A stretch of 64,000 bases of DNA, taken from Burkholderiales bacterium (GTDB taxonomy: Bacteria; Pseudomonadota; Gammaproteobacteria; Burkholderiales; Casimicrobiaceae). Below are positions 29,482-39,512 of the stretch, piece after piece. The stretch spans positions 186,001-250,000 of the forward strand of contig JABTUF010000005.1 of NCBI GenBank assembly GCA_015075645.1. Reading direction: 5' to 3'. Under the pieces are notes generated by a model. That model made no database searches and was not told the DNA's origin. It saw nothing but the letters and a program-made list of their open reading frames with translations. A program made the position numbers and the translations under genes. The number at the start of each line of letters is the position of its first letter. Positions within the stretch are counted from its first letter, which is position 1.

Positions 29482-30069
29482 TCAGGTCTGGTCGTGCCCG
29501 ATCCACTTCGCGACCGTGGGCGCGACGTACGCCCCGAAACGGTCGAGGAGCCGGTCCGGCTCGCGCTCGACCACCAGCATCGAGCGGTGCTCGGGCTTCA
29601 GGAACGCCGCGGCGGCGGCGGCATCGACGAAGGCGACGAGCTTGTCGTAGTAGCCGGCGGCGTTGAGGACGCCGCAGGGCTTCGCGTGCCAGCCGAGTTG
29701 GGCCCAGGTCCAGATCTCGAAGAGTTCCTCGCAGGTGCCGAGCCCGCCGGGAAGCGCGACGAACGCGTCGGCGAGCTCGGCCATCCTCGCCTTGCGCTCG
29801 TGCATCGACGCGGTGACGACGAGTTCGGTGAGTCCGCGATGCGCGAGTTCCTTCTTCATCAGCGCCTCGGGGATGACGCCGGTCACCCTCCCGCCGGCTT
29901 CGAGCGCCGCGTCGGCGACGACCCCCATCAGGCCGACCCGACCGCCGCCGGTGACGACCCCGATGCCGCGCCCGGCGAGCGCGCGGCCCATCGCCCGGGC
30001 CGCCACCGCGTACGCGGGATCGTTCCCCCGGTTCGCCCCGCAGTAGACGCAGACGCGCGCGAGCGGCAT
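29482..30069 (-). CDS. LOG family nucleotide 5'-monophosphate phosphoribohydrolase
   Basis: This 195-residue protein of the TIGR00730 Rossmann family hydrolyses the N-glycosidic bond of nucleoside monophosphates (cytokinin precursors or AMP). Motifs are VCVYCGANRGNDPAYA at the N-terminus, VTGGGRVGLMGVVADAAL, the diagnostic LPGGLGTCEELFEIWTW (PGGxGTxxE, about residues 114-130), and KPCGVLNAAGYYDKL. The ATG overlaps the valS stop by one base (TGATG). The in vivo role in bacteria is uncertain. Confidence 0.93.
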   Translation of the reverse strand: MPLARVCVYCGANRGNDPAYAVAARAMGRALAGRGIGVVTGGGRVGLMGVVADAALEAGGRVTGVIPEALMKKELAHRGLTELVVTASMHERKARMAELADAFVALPGGLGTCEELFEIWTWAQLGWHAKPCGVLNAAGYYDKLVAFVDAAAAAAFLKPEHRSMLVVEREPDRLLDRFGAYVAPTVAKWIGHDQT

Positions 30070-32936
30070 CAGAGGGAGAGCCGCTGCAACTGCTCGTCCA
30101 GCTTCGCGAGCGTGGCTTCGAAACCCGCGAGCCGCGCGCGCTCCTGCTCGACCACCGCGGCCGGAGCACGCGCGACGAATTGTTCGTTGGCGAGCTTGGC
30201 GCGTGCCTTCGACGCTTCGCCGTCGAGGCGCGCGCGCTCCTTCGACAGCCGTTCCCGCTCCGCCGCGGGATCGACCTTCACGTCGAGCATGAGCTTGAGC
30301 GTCCCGACGATCTCGACCGGGGCATCGACGTCGGGCAGCGCATCGACCATCCGGAAATCGGACAGCCGCGCGAGCGCCATCGCGAACGGCCGGAACTCGT
30401 GCACGCGCGACGCGGCGGGTCCGCCCGACACCAGCATGTCGACCTTGGCGCCCGGCGCGAGGCCCATCGCCGAGCGCAGCGAGCGCGCCGCGTTCACGAT
30501 GGCCTTGAGCGAATCGACGCGCGCCGCGTCGGCCGGAAACCGGAACGCGTCGTTCGGCTTCGGGAACGGCGCGCGCGAGATCGACCCGCCGGGCTTCCCG
30601 GCGAGCGGTGCGACCTTCTGCCACAGCTCCTCGGTGATGAACGGCATGATCGGATGCGCGAGCCGCAGCGTCGCCTCGAGTTCGCGTACCAGCACCGCGC
30701 GCGTGCGCGCGGCCGCCTTCGCGTCGCCCGATCGCTCGGCTTCCGCGAGTTCCACCTTCGCGAGTTCCACGAACCAGTCGCAGTACTCGTCCCAGACGAA
30801 CTCGTAGAGCGCCTTCGCCGCGAGGTCGAAGCGGTAGCCCGCGAGCGCGTCGATGACGTCCGCCTTAGCCCGCTGGACCCGTCCGAGGAGCCAGCGGTCG
30901 ATGAACGACAACTCGGCGGGCACGAGGTCCCCGGCGTGCACCTCCCGGCCCTCGACGTTCATCAGCACGAAGCGCGTCGCGTTCCACAGCTTGTTGCAGA
31001 AGTTGCGGTAGCCCTCGCAGCGGTCGAGGTCGAAGTTGAGCGTGCGCCCGAAGGTCGCGAGGCTCGCGAAGGTGAAGCGCAGCGCGTCGGCGCCGAACGA
31101 CGGGATGCCGTCGGGAAACTGCCTGCGCGTCCGCTTCGCGATCGACTCCGCCTGCCGCGGATCGAGCATGTTCGCGGTGCGCTTGGCCACGAGGGCCTCG
31201 AGGCCGATTCCGTCGATCAGGTCGATCGGGTCGAGCACGTTGCCCTTCGACTTCGACATCTTCTGGCCTTCCTCGTCGCGCACGATCGCGTTGATGTACA
31301 CGTCGCGGAACGGGATGCGGCCGGTGAACCACGTGGTCATCATCACCATCCGGGCGACCCAGAAGAAGATGATGTCGAAACCGGTCACGAGCGTCGACGA
31401 CGGCAGGAAGGTCCGCAGGTACGGGTTGGCGGCGTCCTTCTCCGGGTCGCCGGTCCAGCCGAGCGTCGAATGACACCACAGCGCCGAACTGAACCACGTG
31501 TCGAGCACGTCGGGGTCGCGCGTGAAGCTCTCCGGCTCGCGTCCGAGCGCGGCGCGCGCCTTGGCGCGCGCTTCCGCCTCGGTGCGCGCGACGTGGCAGC
31601 CGCCGGTCTCGTCGTACCACGCGGGGATCTGGTGGCCCCACCACAACTGCCGCGAGATGCACCAGTCCTGCAGGTTGCGGATCCAGTGCAGGTAGGTGGC
31701 GAGCCACTCGCCCGGGACGAAACGCAGGTGCTCGCCGCGCCCGGGACCGTCGCCGGGCAATCCACCGGCGTCGACCGCCGCGAGGCAGACGTCACGGATC
31801 GAGCACCCGGGAAAGTACGGATGGTTCGCCGGCCCGGGCTTGGTCGTCGCGACGAACCACTGGTCGGTCAGCGTCGGCTCCACCACCTCGCCGGTGCGAC
31901 CGCAGCGCGGCACCACCATCCTGTGGGCCTTCTCCGAAACGACGAGGCCCAGGTGCGCGAGGTCCGCGAGCACCGCCTTGCGCGCGACGTAGCGGTCCAT
32001 GCCCCGGTACTTCTCCGGCGCGTTCGCGTTGACCTTCGCCTCGAGATCGAGGATCGCGAGCACCGGCAGTCCGTGCCGCTGCCCGACCTGCCAGTCGTTG
32101 AAATCGTGCGCCGGCGTGATCTTGACCACGCCGGTGCCGAACTCGCGGTCGACGTACTCGTCGCCGATCACCGGGATGTCGCGGCCGGCGAGCGGGAGGC
32201 GCACGTTCTTCCCGATCAGGTGGCGATAGCGCTCGTCCTCCGGATGCACGGCGACCGCGGTGTCGCCGAGCATCGTCTCCGGTCGCGTCGTCGCGACGAC
32301 GAGCGAACCCGAACCGTCCGCGAGCGGGTAGCTCAGTTCCCAGAGCTTCCCCTGCTCTTCCTCGCTGTCGACCTCGAGGTCCGACACGGCGGTGCCGAGT
32401 TTGGGGTCCCAGTTCACCAGCCGCTTGCCGCGGTAGATGAGGCCGTCCTCGTGCAGGCGCACGAAGGTCTCGACGACCGCGGCGGACAGGCCCTCGTCCA
32501 TCGTGAACCGCTCGCGCGTCCAGTCGCCGGACGCGCCCAGGCGCCGCATCTGCCGCGTGATCGCGCCGCCGGAGGCTTCCTTCCACGACCAGACCCGCTC
32601 GACGAACGCCTCGCGCCCGAGATCGCGGCGCGTCGTGCCTTCGGCGACGAGTTGCTGCTCGACGACGATCTGGGTCGCGATGCCCGCGTGATCGGTGCCG
32701 ACCTGCCAGAGCGTGTCGTCGCCGCGCATCCGGTGCCAGCGGACCAGCACGTCCATCAGCGTCTGCTGGAACGCGTGCCCCATGTGCAGCGTCCCGGTGA
32801 CGTTCGGCGGCGGAAGCTGCAGGCAGTACGGAGCGGCGCCCGGTTTCAGCGACGGCGCGAACACGCCCCCCGACTCCCACAGCGGATACCACTTCGCCTC
32901 GACGGCGTGCGGTTCGAAGCTCTTCGCGAGTTCCAT
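30069..32936 (-). CDS. valS: Valyl-tRNA synthetase
   Basis: This 955-residue class I synthetase charges tRNA-Val and edits mischarged threonine. The HIGH motif is [17 protein letters not shown] (about residues 44-60) and the KMSKS motif is [19 protein letters not shown] (near residue 550). The editing (CP1) domain lies between and includes [20 protein letters not shown] and [19 protein letters not shown]. The C-terminal coiled-coil arm ([20 protein letters not shown]) is typical of ValS. The ATG at 32936 matches the family. The stop codon overlaps the LOG gene. No T-box is expected or seen. Confidence 0.98.
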   Translation of the reverse strand: MELAKSFEPHAVEAKWYPLWESGGVFAPSLKPGAAPYCLQLPPPNVTGTLHMGHAFQQTLMDVLVRWHRMRGDDTLWQVGTDHAGIATQIVVEQQLVAEGTTRRDLGREAFVERVWSWKEASGGAITRQMRRLGASGDWTRERFTMDEGLSAAVVETFVRLHEDGLIYRGKRLVNWDPKLGTAVSDLEVDSEEEQGKLWELSYPLADGSGSLVVATTRPETMLGDTAVAVHPEDERYRHLIGKNVRLPLAGRDIPVIGDEYVDREFGTGVVKITPAHDFNDWQVGQRHGLPVLAILDLEAKVNANAPEKYRGMDRYVARKAVLADLAHLGLVVSEKAHRMVVPRCGRTGEVVEPTLTDQWFVATTKPGPANHPYFPGCSIRDVCLAAVDAGGLPGDGPGRGEHLRFVPGEWLATYLHWIRNLQDWCISRQLWWGHQIPAWYDETGGCHVARTEAEARAKARAALGREPESFTRDPDVLDTWFSSALWCHSTLGWTGDPEKDAANPYLRTFLPSSTLVTGFDIIFFWVARMVMMTTWFTGRIPFRDVYINAIVRDEEGQKMSKSKGNVLDPIDLIDGIGLEALVAKRTANMLDPRQAESIAKRTRRQFPDGIPSFGADALRFTFASLATFGRTLNFDLDRCEGYRNFCNKLWNATRFVLMNVEGREVHAGDLVPAELSFIDRWLLGRVQRAKADVIDALAGYRFDLAAKALYEFVWDEYCDWFVELAKVELAEAERSGDAKAAARTRAVLVRELEATLRLAHPIMPFITEELWQKVAPLAGKPGGSISRAPFPKPNDAFRFPADAARVDSLKAIVNAARSLRSAMGLAPGAKVDMLVSGGPAASRVHEFRPFAMALARLSDFRMVDALPDVDAPVEIVGTLKLMLDVKVDPAAERERLSKERARLDGEASKARAKLANEQFVARAPAAVVEQERARLAGFEATLAKLDEQLQRLSL

Positions 32937-32977
32937 GGCGGCGCCGTCGATCGAGGTACGGCGGGCAAAAGGGGGGA

Positions 32978-32986
32978 ATTTTACCA
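32978..32986 (-). promoter_or_regulatory. Extended -10 promoter upstream of valS
   Basis: The minus strand has TGGTAAAAT, a TG-N-TAAAAT extended -10, 42 bp before the valS start. There is no -35 match at the normal distance, which fits the extended -10 class. Confidence 0.5.
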
Positions 32987-33158
32987 GAGCGCCGCACAAG
33001 CCCCGGAGAATCAAGTCCTTGCGCGCATGTCCGCTTGTAGGCCACCGAACACGGCGCGATGCGCGCGCCGATTTGTGGCAAGGTTCGGGGATTCGCGCCG
33101 GGGCGGCACCTCCGACCGCCCTCGGCGCGACCCCGGCCACGACGACGGAGCGCATGCA

Positions 33159-33353
33159 ATGCCGACTTCCCAGGAAACCGACCTGAAACTCATCATGCTC
33201 GCACTGGCGGAGGTGCTCGAGCGCATCACCGAACTCCAGAACCAGAAAATCCTGGAATCGATGATGGAGGAGAAGGCGCGCGGCGTGTTCGCTCCGACGA
33301 GCATGACGGCGCTCGAACTGCGCAAGCGCGCGCGCGAGCAGGGAGCGTCCTAG
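33159..33353 (+). CDS. Small uncharacterised helical protein (64 aa)
   Basis: The ORF begins ATGCCGACTTCC and stops with TAG at 33351-33353. The product is predicted almost wholly helical, with a regular hydrophobic heptad pattern ([20 protein letters not shown]) and a basic C-terminus (LRKRAREQ). I do not recognise a family. It stands alone on the plus strand between divergent valS and the convergent gene ending at 33409. Support is its amphipathic composition, unlike the Arg/Ala shadows of GC-rich DNA. A small coiled-coil or oligomerising protein is the most that can be said. Confidence 0.55.
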   Translation: MPTSQETDLKLIMLALAEVLERITELQNQKILESMMEEKARGVFAPTSMTALELRKRAREQGAS

Positions 33354-33408
33354 TCCGGTCGCGGCCGCGGGGGGTATCTCCGCGGACCGGTGCGCCGCGT
33401 TCGTCCGC

Positions 33409-34470
33409 CTAACGCCCCGAACGCCAGCGATCGATCTCGCGCTCGATCGCCTCCGCGACATAGGCGCGCAGGATCTCGCCGACGTGCTGGTTGATCGCGT
33501 CGACGAGATCGGCGCTCGCGCGGTCGACGATGGGCTTCAGCCGTTCACCGAGACGCTCGCGCAGGCCGGCATCGGTGAACATGTCGATCCGCTGCAGCAC
33601 CTGCATGCGGATCTCCTCGGCGAGCGCTTCGCGCTCGGCTCCGGTCGGAACGTCGCGCTGGCCCGACGAACCGGGCACCACGCCCGCCTCGCCGGGTTCG
33701 GGCGGCTGTGCGGGATGCGTACCGGATTCGACGTCTCCGGTCGGCGTGTCGATCGGCGCCGCCACCGGCAACGGACGCTGACCGCCGTCGGTTGCGTCGG
33801 TCCCGGGAGCGCGAGCGGCGGCCTGTTCGACCAACGCGGGCCCGACCGCAAGTGGTTCGAAACGCCCCTCAGCCGGATCCACCCTGCGAATGGTGACGTC
33901 GGGATCGATCGGTTCGGGAAGGAAGTCCTCGATGTCGGGCGTCGGCTCGACCCGCCACGCGGCGGAAGAACTCCCGGACATTCCCGAAGGTCGCTCCGCG
34001 CGAACCTCGGGCATCGCCGGCGGCACCAGCACCACCGAAGGCGGCGACACGCCGAAGACGCTCTCTTCGCCGGCAGGCTGCTCCAGCCAGTCGGACGGCT
34101 CCCCTTCGTCGATCGCGGGGGCCGCCACCTCGATCTCGTCGACCGCTTCGGTCAGCACCGGAAATTCGTCGTCGTCCGCAGCGACCGCGTCCTCGAGCAG
34201 CGGGATGTCCTCGTCGGCCGCGGCTGCGTGGCGCTCGGCGACCGGCATTTCGATCGCAGGTGGAGTCGAAACCGATGCGTCGACCGGCGACTCGGCGGGT
34301 GGCCTCGGGAGCGGACCGACGATGCGCGGTCCGGGGTCGATGACCGGCGCAGCGGCATGCCGCACCGGGGGTTCAGGCGCCGCGGGCAGCGACGTCGCGC
34401 GCGCGGACTCCTGGCGATTGCGGCGCATCAGCGCGTCGGCCTGCTCGAGCAGTTCGCGCGCCGTCGGCAT
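33409..34470 (-). CDS. Low-complexity protein with conserved helical C-terminus
   Basis: This 353-residue protein starts with a helix, [20 protein letters not shown], continues with a long Pro/Ala/Glu/Asp-rich disordered middle (about residues 25-260) and ends with a structured helical segment of about 90 residues ([20 protein letters not shown], then [20 protein letters not shown]). No signal peptide or membrane helix is present. It lies 2 bp downstream of holC, so it is in the pepA-holC transcript. The N-terminal helix plus linker plus C-terminal helix layout suggests a scaffold or adaptor. I do not recognise the family. Confidence 0.75.
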   Translation of the reverse strand: MPTARELLEQADALMRRNRQESARATSLPAAPEPPVRHAAAPVIDPGPRIVGPLPRPPAESPVDASVSTPPAIEMPVAERHAAAADEDIPLLEDAVAADDDEFPVLTEAVDEIEVAAPAIDEGEPSDWLEQPAGEESVFGVSPPSVVLVPPAMPEVRAERPSGMSGSSSAAWRVEPTPDIEDFLPEPIDPDVTIRRVDPAEGRFEPLAVGPALVEQAAARAPGTDATDGGQRPLPVAAPIDTPTGDVESGTHPAQPPEPGEAGVVPGSSGQRDVPTGAEREALAEEIRMQVLQRIDMFTDAGLRERLGERLKPIVDRASADLVDAINQHVGEILRAYVAEAIEREIDRWRSGR

Positions 34471-34472
34471 CG

Positions 34473-34898
34473 TCAGGTACGTTCGCCCACCGCGTGGTGG
34501 GCCATCGCGTAGCCGTGGTCGCGGTAGAACTTCCAGCGGCGCCGACCGGCCTCGGCGAGCGCGGTTTCGCGGCCCACGACGTCGGCCAGGCGCTCGAAAC
34601 GGCTGAAGAACGGCGGCGGTTCGGGATGCAGGTTGACGAGCACGCAGGCCGGTCCGTCGTGCTCGAGGCGCTCGTCGACGAGAACCGGCGTCTCGGCCGC
34701 GAGCGGACTTCCCAACCGGCAATGCGGCACGAAGGCCGTCGCCGGCACCGTCCACAGGCGCCGGTCGAGCGCATCGGTCGTCGCACGGTCGGGCGTCAGC
34801 ACGCGCACGAAGCCGTGCTGCTTCCATGCCTTCGCGACGAGGCGCGCCGCGACGTCGATCGCGTCGTCCGCGCCGGTGTAGAAATCGATCGACGTCAT
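34473..34898 (-). CDS. holC: DNA polymerase III chi subunit
   Basis: This 141-residue subunit links the clamp-loader complex to single-stranded DNA-binding protein. The family features are IDFYTGADDAIDVAARLVAK at the N-terminus, RVLTPDRATTDALDRRLWTV, FVPHCRLGSPLAAETPVLVD and the C-terminal RWKFYRDHGYAMAHH. The length matches HolC. It follows pepA by 16 bp; the pepA-holC-valS neighbourhood is conserved, though here an extra low-complexity gene separates holC from valS. Confidence 0.93.
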   Translation of the reverse strand: MTSIDFYTGADDAIDVAARLVAKAWKQHGFVRVLTPDRATTDALDRRLWTVPATAFVPHCRLGSPLAAETPVLVDERLEHDGPACVLVNLHPEPPPFFSRFERLADVVGRETALAEAGRRRWKFYRDHGYAMAHHAVGERT

Positions 34899-34914
34899 CG
34901 TCCGGCGCGGTCGG

Positions 34915-36414
34915 TCAGGTGGCCCCGGCTTCCCCGCCGAGAAGCCAGGTCACGAGGAGCGGCACCGGGCGGCCGGTCGCGCCCTTCTCCTTGCCCTCGC
35001 GCCAGGCGACGCCGGCGATGTCGAGGTGCGCCCAGTCGTACTTGCGCGCGAACTTCGAGAGGAAGCAGGCCGCGGTGATGCTGCCTCCCGCGCGGCCGGC
35101 GACGTTGGCGAAGTCGGCGAAGTTGCTCTCGAGCCCTTCGTGGTAGTCGTCCCACAGCGGCATCGGCCAGGCGCGATCGTGGGCGTCCTCGCCGGCCGCG
35201 ACCAGCGCGCGCGACAGCGTGTCGCTGTTGCTGAACACGCCGCAAGCCACGTGGCCGAGCGCGACCACCATCGCGCCGGTCAAGGTCGCGATGTCGATGA
35301 CCGCCTCGGGTTCGAAACGCTCGGCGTAGGTGAGCGCATCGGCGAGAATCAACCGTCCCTCGGCGTCGGTGTTGAGCACTTCGATCGTCTGGCCGGACAT
35401 GCTCTTCACGATGTCGCCGGGTTTGGTCGCGCTGCCCGACGGCATGTTCTCGCAGGTCGGGATCAGGCCGACCAGATCGACCGCCGGCCCGAGTTCCGCG
35501 ACGGCGCGGAACACCCCGAGCACCGAGGCCGCGCCGCCCATGTCGAACTTCATCTGGTCCATGTCGGGCGCGGGCTTGATCGAGATGCCGCCGGTGTCGA
35601 AGGTGATGCCCTTGCCGACGATCACGACCGGTTTCGACTTCTTCGGCGCGTTGCGGTACTCGAGGACGATGAAGCGCGGCGGTTCCGCGCTCCCGCGGGA
35701 GACCGAGAGGAACGAGCCCATGCCGAGCGCCTCGATCGCCTCCTTCCCGAGCACCTCGACCTTGACGGCGGGGAACTCCGACGCGAGCTTCTCCGCCGCC
35801 TCGCCCAGGTAAGTCGGCGTGCACACGTTGCCCGGCAGGTTGCCGAGGTCGCGCGCGAACTCGACGCCGTGGGCGATGGCGAGTCCGCGCGCGACGGACC
35901 GCTCGCCCGCGGCGAGGTCGGAGCGCTGCGGCACCGACAGCGTGAGCTTGCGCAACGGCCGGCGCACCTCGGCCGGCTCGCTCTTCATCTGGTCGAACCG
36001 GTAGACCGCCTCCATCGCGACACAGACGGCGTGCTCGACGCGCCAGGCCACCTCGCGGCGCTTGACCTTCTCCTCGGTCAGGTAGACGACGGCCTCGTAG
36101 GATCCGGTCTCGTTCAGCAGTTTCACCGCGGCGAGGACCGCCTTGCGGAACTCGCGGTCGCGGAAGTCGCGTTCCTTGCCGAGCCCGACCAGCAGCACCC
36201 GATCGGCGAGCGTCCCGCGAACGTTGTGGAGGAGCAGCGTCGAGCCGAGCTTGCCCTCCATGTCGCCGCGCCGGATGATCTCGCCGATGTATCCGTTCGA
36301 CGCCCGGTCGACGAGTTCCGCCGACAGCGACAGTTTCCGGTTGTCGAACACGCCGACGACGACGCAGGCGCTCCGCTGCTTCTCGGGGCTGCCGCTTTTT
36401 ATGGTAAATTCCAT
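34915..36414 (-). CDS. pepA: Leucyl aminopeptidase (M17)
   Basis: This 499-residue hexameric, two-metal aminopeptidase also serves as a DNA-binding factor in some bacteria. Catalytic-domain landmarks are VIVGKGITFDTGGISIKPAP, MKFDMGGAASVLGVFRAVAE, the M17 signature NTDAEGRLILADAL and HLDIAGVAW near the end. The start chosen is the ATG at 36414 (MEFTIKSG) with AAGGA 6 nt upstream; another in-frame ATG at 36456 lies in the divergent promoter region. It is divergent from lptF across 114 bp. Confidence 0.96.
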   Translation of the reverse strand: MEFTIKSGSPEKQRSACVVVGVFDNRKLSLSAELVDRASNGYIGEIIRRGDMEGKLGSTLLLHNVRGTLADRVLLVGLGKERDFRDREFRKAVLAAVKLLNETGSYEAVVYLTEEKVKRREVAWRVEHAVCVAMEAVYRFDQMKSEPAEVRRPLRKLTLSVPQRSDLAAGERSVARGLAIAHGVEFARDLGNLPGNVCTPTYLGEAAEKLASEFPAVKVEVLGKEAIEALGMGSFLSVSRGSAEPPRFIVLEYRNAPKKSKPVVIVGKGITFDTGGISIKPAPDMDQMKFDMGGAASVLGVFRAVAELGPAVDLVGLIPTCENMPSGSATKPGDIVKSMSGQTIEVLNTDAEGRLILADALTYAERFEPEAVIDIATLTGAMVVALGHVACGVFSNSDTLSRALVAAGEDAHDRAWPMPLWDDYHEGLESNFADFANVAGRAGGSITAACFLSKFARKYDWAHLDIAGVAWREGKEKGATGRPVPLLVTWLLGGEAGAT

Positions 36415-36458
36415 CGATCGTCCTTCGATTCCCGCAATCGGGCCCTTGGCACACATTA

Positions 36459-36487
36459 TTGCCGTTAGGGCCGTTTCGGCGCATTAT
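36459..36487 (+). promoter_or_regulatory. Candidate lptFG promoter
   Basis: TTGCCG (36459-36464), a 17-bp spacer and CATTAT (36482-36487) give 4/6 matches at each hexamer with ideal spacing, 41 bp before the lptF ATG. The region is shared with the divergent pepA gene. Confidence 0.45.
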
Positions 36488-36528
36488 CGACAAATGCCGG
36501 CGAAAAAGTCAAAACTTTTCCCGCCGTC

Positions 36529-37638
36529 ATGATCTTCCGCCGCACGCTCGTCCGCGAGCTCACGGCCACGGCGATCGGCCTGTCGATCGTCCTGGTCGCC
36601 ATCCTGTTCACCAACCTCGTGCTGCGCCTGCTCGCCCGGGCGGCCGGCGGGGCGGTGGCGCCCGACGGCATCCTGGCGCTGCTCGGGTTCAACGCGCTCT
36701 ATTACCTGAACGTGCTGCTGGCGGTCGCGCTGTTCCTGACCGTGCTGCTCACGCTGTCGCGCTGGTACCGCGACAGCGAGATGATCGTCTGGATGGCCTC
36801 GGGCCAGTCGATGACGGCGCTGCTGAAACCGGTCCTCTGGTTCTCCGCGCCGTTCCTGGTCGCGATCCTCGTCCTCTCGCTGTTCCTGTCGCCCTGGGCG
36901 GAACGGCGCAAGCTCGAGTTCGAACGCCAGCTCGAGTCGCGCGACGAACTCGCGTTCGTCACGCCGGGCCTGTTCCGCGAGTTCTCGCGTGCGAAGCTCG
37001 TCGTGTTCCTCGAGAGCATCAACACCTTCGACGGGACGATCCGCGGCGTCTTCCTGCACTCGATCGACGACGACAAGCCGGCGACGACCGTCGCGCGCGC
37101 GGCCCGCCTCGCCGAGGGGACCGACGGCGCGCGCTACGTCGTGCTCGAGGACGGACGGCGCTACGAGGGCACGCCGGGCAGCCCGGAGTTCCGGATCATC
37201 GAGTTCGAACGGCTGGGCCGCGTGATCGAGCCTGCCGTGGCGCGCGCGATCCCGATCACGCGCAAGACGATCCCGACCGAGGTGCTGTTCACGAGCGACG
37301 GCGCGTTCGAGCGCGGCGAGCTCTTCTGGCGCGTCTCGGTGCCGGTGCTCGCGCTGATGCTGACGCTGCTCGCGATCCCGCTCTCGAACGTCAACCCGAG
37401 GCTCGGCCGCTCGTTCAACCTCGTCGCGGCGGCGTTCCTCTACATGCTCTACACGAACTGCCTCAACATCGTGCAGAGCCTGATCGCGCAGGGCAGGCTC
37501 GACTTCTGGATCGGGCTCGTCGTGCCGCACGCGATCGCGCTCTTCGTGGTCGTGGTGCTGTTCCGGCACCAGATGTCGGTGTTCGGACTGTTCCGCAGGC
37601 CGCCGCCACCGGGACCGCCGGCGTCCGTCGGAGCCTGA
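36529..37638 (+). CDS. lptF: LPS export ABC permease LptF
   Basis: This 369-residue inner-membrane permease is of the LptB2FG machine that extracts lipopolysaccharide toward the outer membrane. It has the YjgP/YjgQ layout: N-terminal helices (ELTATAIGLSIVLVAILFTN, YLNVLLAVALFLTVLLTLS), a large periplasmic jellyroll domain (about residues 120-255) and C-terminal helices (VPVLALMLTLLAIPLSNVN, VVPHAIALFVVVVLF). SRWYRDSEMIVWMASG is the coupling-helix region typical of LptF. It lies 1 bp upstream of lptG. No strong Shine-Dalgarno is visible. Confidence 0.95.
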   Translation: MIFRRTLVRELTATAIGLSIVLVAILFTNLVLRLLARAAGGAVAPDGILALLGFNALYYLNVLLAVALFLTVLLTLSRWYRDSEMIVWMASGQSMTALLKPVLWFSAPFLVAILVLSLFLSPWAERRKLEFERQLESRDELAFVTPGLFREFSRAKLVVFLESINTFDGTIRGVFLHSIDDDKPATTVARAARLAEGTDGARYVVLEDGRRYEGTPGSPEFRIIEFERLGRVIEPAVARAIPITRKTIPTEVLFTSDGAFERGELFWRVSVPVLALMLTLLAIPLSNVNPRLGRSFNLVAAAFLYMLYTNCLNIVQSLIAQGRLDFWIGLVVPHAIALFVVVVLFRHQMSVFGLFRRPPPPGPPASVGA

Positions 37639-37639
37639 C

Positions 37640-38725
37640 GTGCGCACGCTCACGCGCTACATCGGCCGGGACGTCCTCTTCGCGACGCTCGCGGTGTTCG
37701 CCGCGCTGCTGTCGCTGTTCGCGTTCTTCGACCTGGTCAACGAGCTGTCCGACGTCGGCAAGGGCGGCTACACGATCTCGAGCGCGATGGTCTACGTGGC
37801 GCTGCACCTCCCGTCGCGCGTATACGAGCTCTTCCCGGTCGCGGCCCTGATCGGAACGTTGTTCGGGCTCGCGCAGCTCGTCGCGAATTCCGAGTACACG
37901 GTGATGCGCGCCTCCGGCGCGTCGCTGTGGGGGGTCGGCTGGGCGGTGGTGCGCGTGGGGATCCCGCTCGCGGTCCTCACCTTCCTCGCCGGCGAGTTCG
38001 TCGCGCCGCCCGCGGAGCGCCTGGCGCAGACGCTCCGGGTCGCCGCGAAAGGCGAGAGCTCGCGCGTCTTCGCGCAGCAGTTCGCGTCGGGGTTCTGGTT
38101 CCGGCAGGACCGCATGTTCGTCAACATCCGCACGGTCCTCGCCGACCTCACGCTCTCCGGCGTGCGCATCTACGAGTTCGACGACGCGATGCGGCTCACC
38201 GCGGCGCGCGCCGCCGAGAGCGGCCGCTTCGTCGCGGATGGCCGCTGGGAGCTCACCAACGTCGAGTCGACGGAGATCGAAGGCGACCGCGCCCGCGCCA
38301 CGACCGCGGCGACCTGGACCTGGCACACGGTGCTGCGCCCGTCGCTCCTGACCGTCTACCAGGTCGCGCCCGAGCGTCTCGAACTCGCGACGCTGTGGGA
38401 CAACATCCGCGTGCTGGGCGCGGGCGGCGCCGCGAAGACCAGCCGGTTCGAGATCGCGTTCTGGAACAAGATCTTCTATCCGTTCGCCGTGCTGGCGATG
38501 ATGATCGTCGCGCTGCCGTTCGCGCATTTCCAGCGGCGCCAGGGCGGCGTCGGCTTCCGGATGTTCACCGGAACCATGCTCGGCCTCGCGTTCTTCCTGA
38601 TCGGCCGCCTGTTCTCGAGCCTCGGCGTGCTGAACGACTGGCCGCCGCTGGTCTCGGCGGTCCTGCCGCTCCTGATCTTCGGGGGCGTCGCAGTCGGCAT
38701 GCTCGTGTGGATCGAGCGGCGGTGA
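37640..38725 (+). CDS. lptG: LPS export ABC permease LptG
   Basis: This 361-residue partner of LptF has a start GTG at 37640, one base after the lptF stop. The N-terminus LTRYIGRDVLFATLAVFAAL, the segment QLVANSEYTVMRASGASLWG (coupling helix) and the C-terminal helices (FAVLAMMIVALPFAHFQRR, FTGTMLGLAFFLIGRLFSSL) are characteristic. The periplasmic jellyroll lies between about 125 and 260. It completes the LptFG pair; lptB and the periplasmic LptA/C genes are not in the window. Confidence 0.95.
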   Translation: MRTLTRYIGRDVLFATLAVFAALLSLFAFFDLVNELSDVGKGGYTISSAMVYVALHLPSRVYELFPVAALIGTLFGLAQLVANSEYTVMRASGASLWGVGWAVVRVGIPLAVLTFLAGEFVAPPAERLAQTLRVAAKGESSRVFAQQFASGFWFRQDRMFVNIRTVLADLTLSGVRIYEFDDAMRLTAARAAESGRFVADGRWELTNVESTEIEGDRARATTAATWTWHTVLRPSLLTVYQVAPERLELATLWDNIRVLGAGGAAKTSRFEIAFWNKIFYPFAVLAMMIVALPFAHFQRRQGGVGFRMFTGTMLGLAFFLIGRLFSSLGVLNDWPPLVSAVLPLLIFGGVAVGMLVWIERR

Positions 38726-38804
38726 ATCCGGGTCAGGGCCGCCGTTCTCGCGACAGCCCGCGAGAATGACGGCCTCAGCCGGACCGCGCGGACCCGGATG
38801 CAAA

Positions 38805-38825
38805 GGGCCCCGCAGCGCGGGGGCC
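38805..38825. terminator. Likely terminator between convergent lptG and rpmA
   Basis: A GC-rich hairpin GGCCCCGC-AGC-GCGGGGGCC (38806-38825) lies 23 bp past the rpmA stop. On the minus strand it is followed by CTTTGC, a short T-run, so it could end the rplU-rpmA transcript. On the plus strand no T-run follows. Confidence 0.55.
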
Positions 38826-38847
38826 TTCACGTTGCGGCTGGGGCGCC

Positions 38848-39120
38848 TTACGCGGCTTCCGGCGCCGGAGGCGTCACGTTCGCGTACTTGTGCTGGCGCT
38901 CGCCCTTCGTCGTGAAGCTGACGGTGCCGTCGACGAGCGCGTAGAGCGTGTGGTCCTTGCCGATGCCGACGTTGGCGCCCGGGTGGAGCTTCGTCCCGCG
39001 CTGGCGCACGATGATGCCGCCGGCGCGGATCGCCTCGCCGCCGTACACCTTCGTGCCGAGCATCTTCGGATTGGAGTCGCGGCCGTTGCGCGAGCTGCCG
39101 CCTGCCTTCTTGTGTGCCAT
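38848..39120 (-). CDS. rpmA: 50S ribosomal protein bL27
   Basis: This 90-residue protein is recognised from [20 protein letters not shown] at the N-terminus, then [20 protein letters not shown] and [20 protein letters not shown]. The N-terminal tail reaches the peptidyl-transferase centre. The C-terminus ends in an Ala/Pro tail. It follows rplU by 10 bp. The Obg GTPase gene, which usually comes next in proteobacteria, is absent here; the convergent lptG lies there instead. Confidence 0.98.
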   Translation of the reverse strand: MAHKKAGGSSRNGRDSNPKMLGTKVYGGEAIRAGGIIVRQRGTKLHPGANVGIGKDHTLYALVDGTVSFTTKGERQHKYANVTPPAPEAA

Positions 39121-39130
39121 GGTGTCCTCC

Positions 39131-39442
39131 TCAGCCGACGATGGCGTCGATCTCGAGCTCGGTGTAGCCCTGACGATGCCCCTGATGCTTCTGGTAGTGC
39201 TTGCGCCGGCGCATCTTGAAGATCTTCACCTTCTCGCCGCGTCCGTGCGCGAGCACGGTCGCCTTCACCGAGGCGCCGGCGAGCGTGGGTTGGCCGAGTC
39301 GGACGCTTTCGCCTTCGCCGACCATCAACACCTGGTCGAGAATCACTTCCGCGCCCACGTCCGCCGGTATCTGTTCTACCTTGAGTTTGTCGCCGGCGAC
39401 GACGCGATACTGCTTGCCGCCGGTTTTTACGACCGCGTACAT
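39131..39442 (-). CDS. rplU: 50S ribosomal protein bL21
   Basis: This 103-residue ribosomal protein starts [20 protein letters not shown] and ends with the basic [20 protein letters not shown] and [14 protein letters not shown] segments that bind 23S rRNA. It is the first gene of the rplU-rpmA pair and has the best promoter in the window (39513-39542). Confidence 0.98.
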   Translation of the reverse strand: MYAVVKTGGKQYRVVAGDKLKVEQIPADVGAEVILDQVLMVGEGESVRLGQPTLAGASVKATVLAHGRGEKVKIFKMRRRKHYQKHQGHRQGYTELEIDAIVG

Positions 39443-39512
39443 GGTTGGCTCCGGGTTGGTGCTGGAGGGGTTTCCCGCGCGGGCCTCGCAGGCCGATTGC
39501 GGAAAGCCTTGA

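Noticed and set aside
30180..33158. Nearly 1000-residue extension of the small ORF ending at 33353 across valS
   Set aside because: Antisense shadow of valS; only the last 64 codons lie outside it and have a natural composition.
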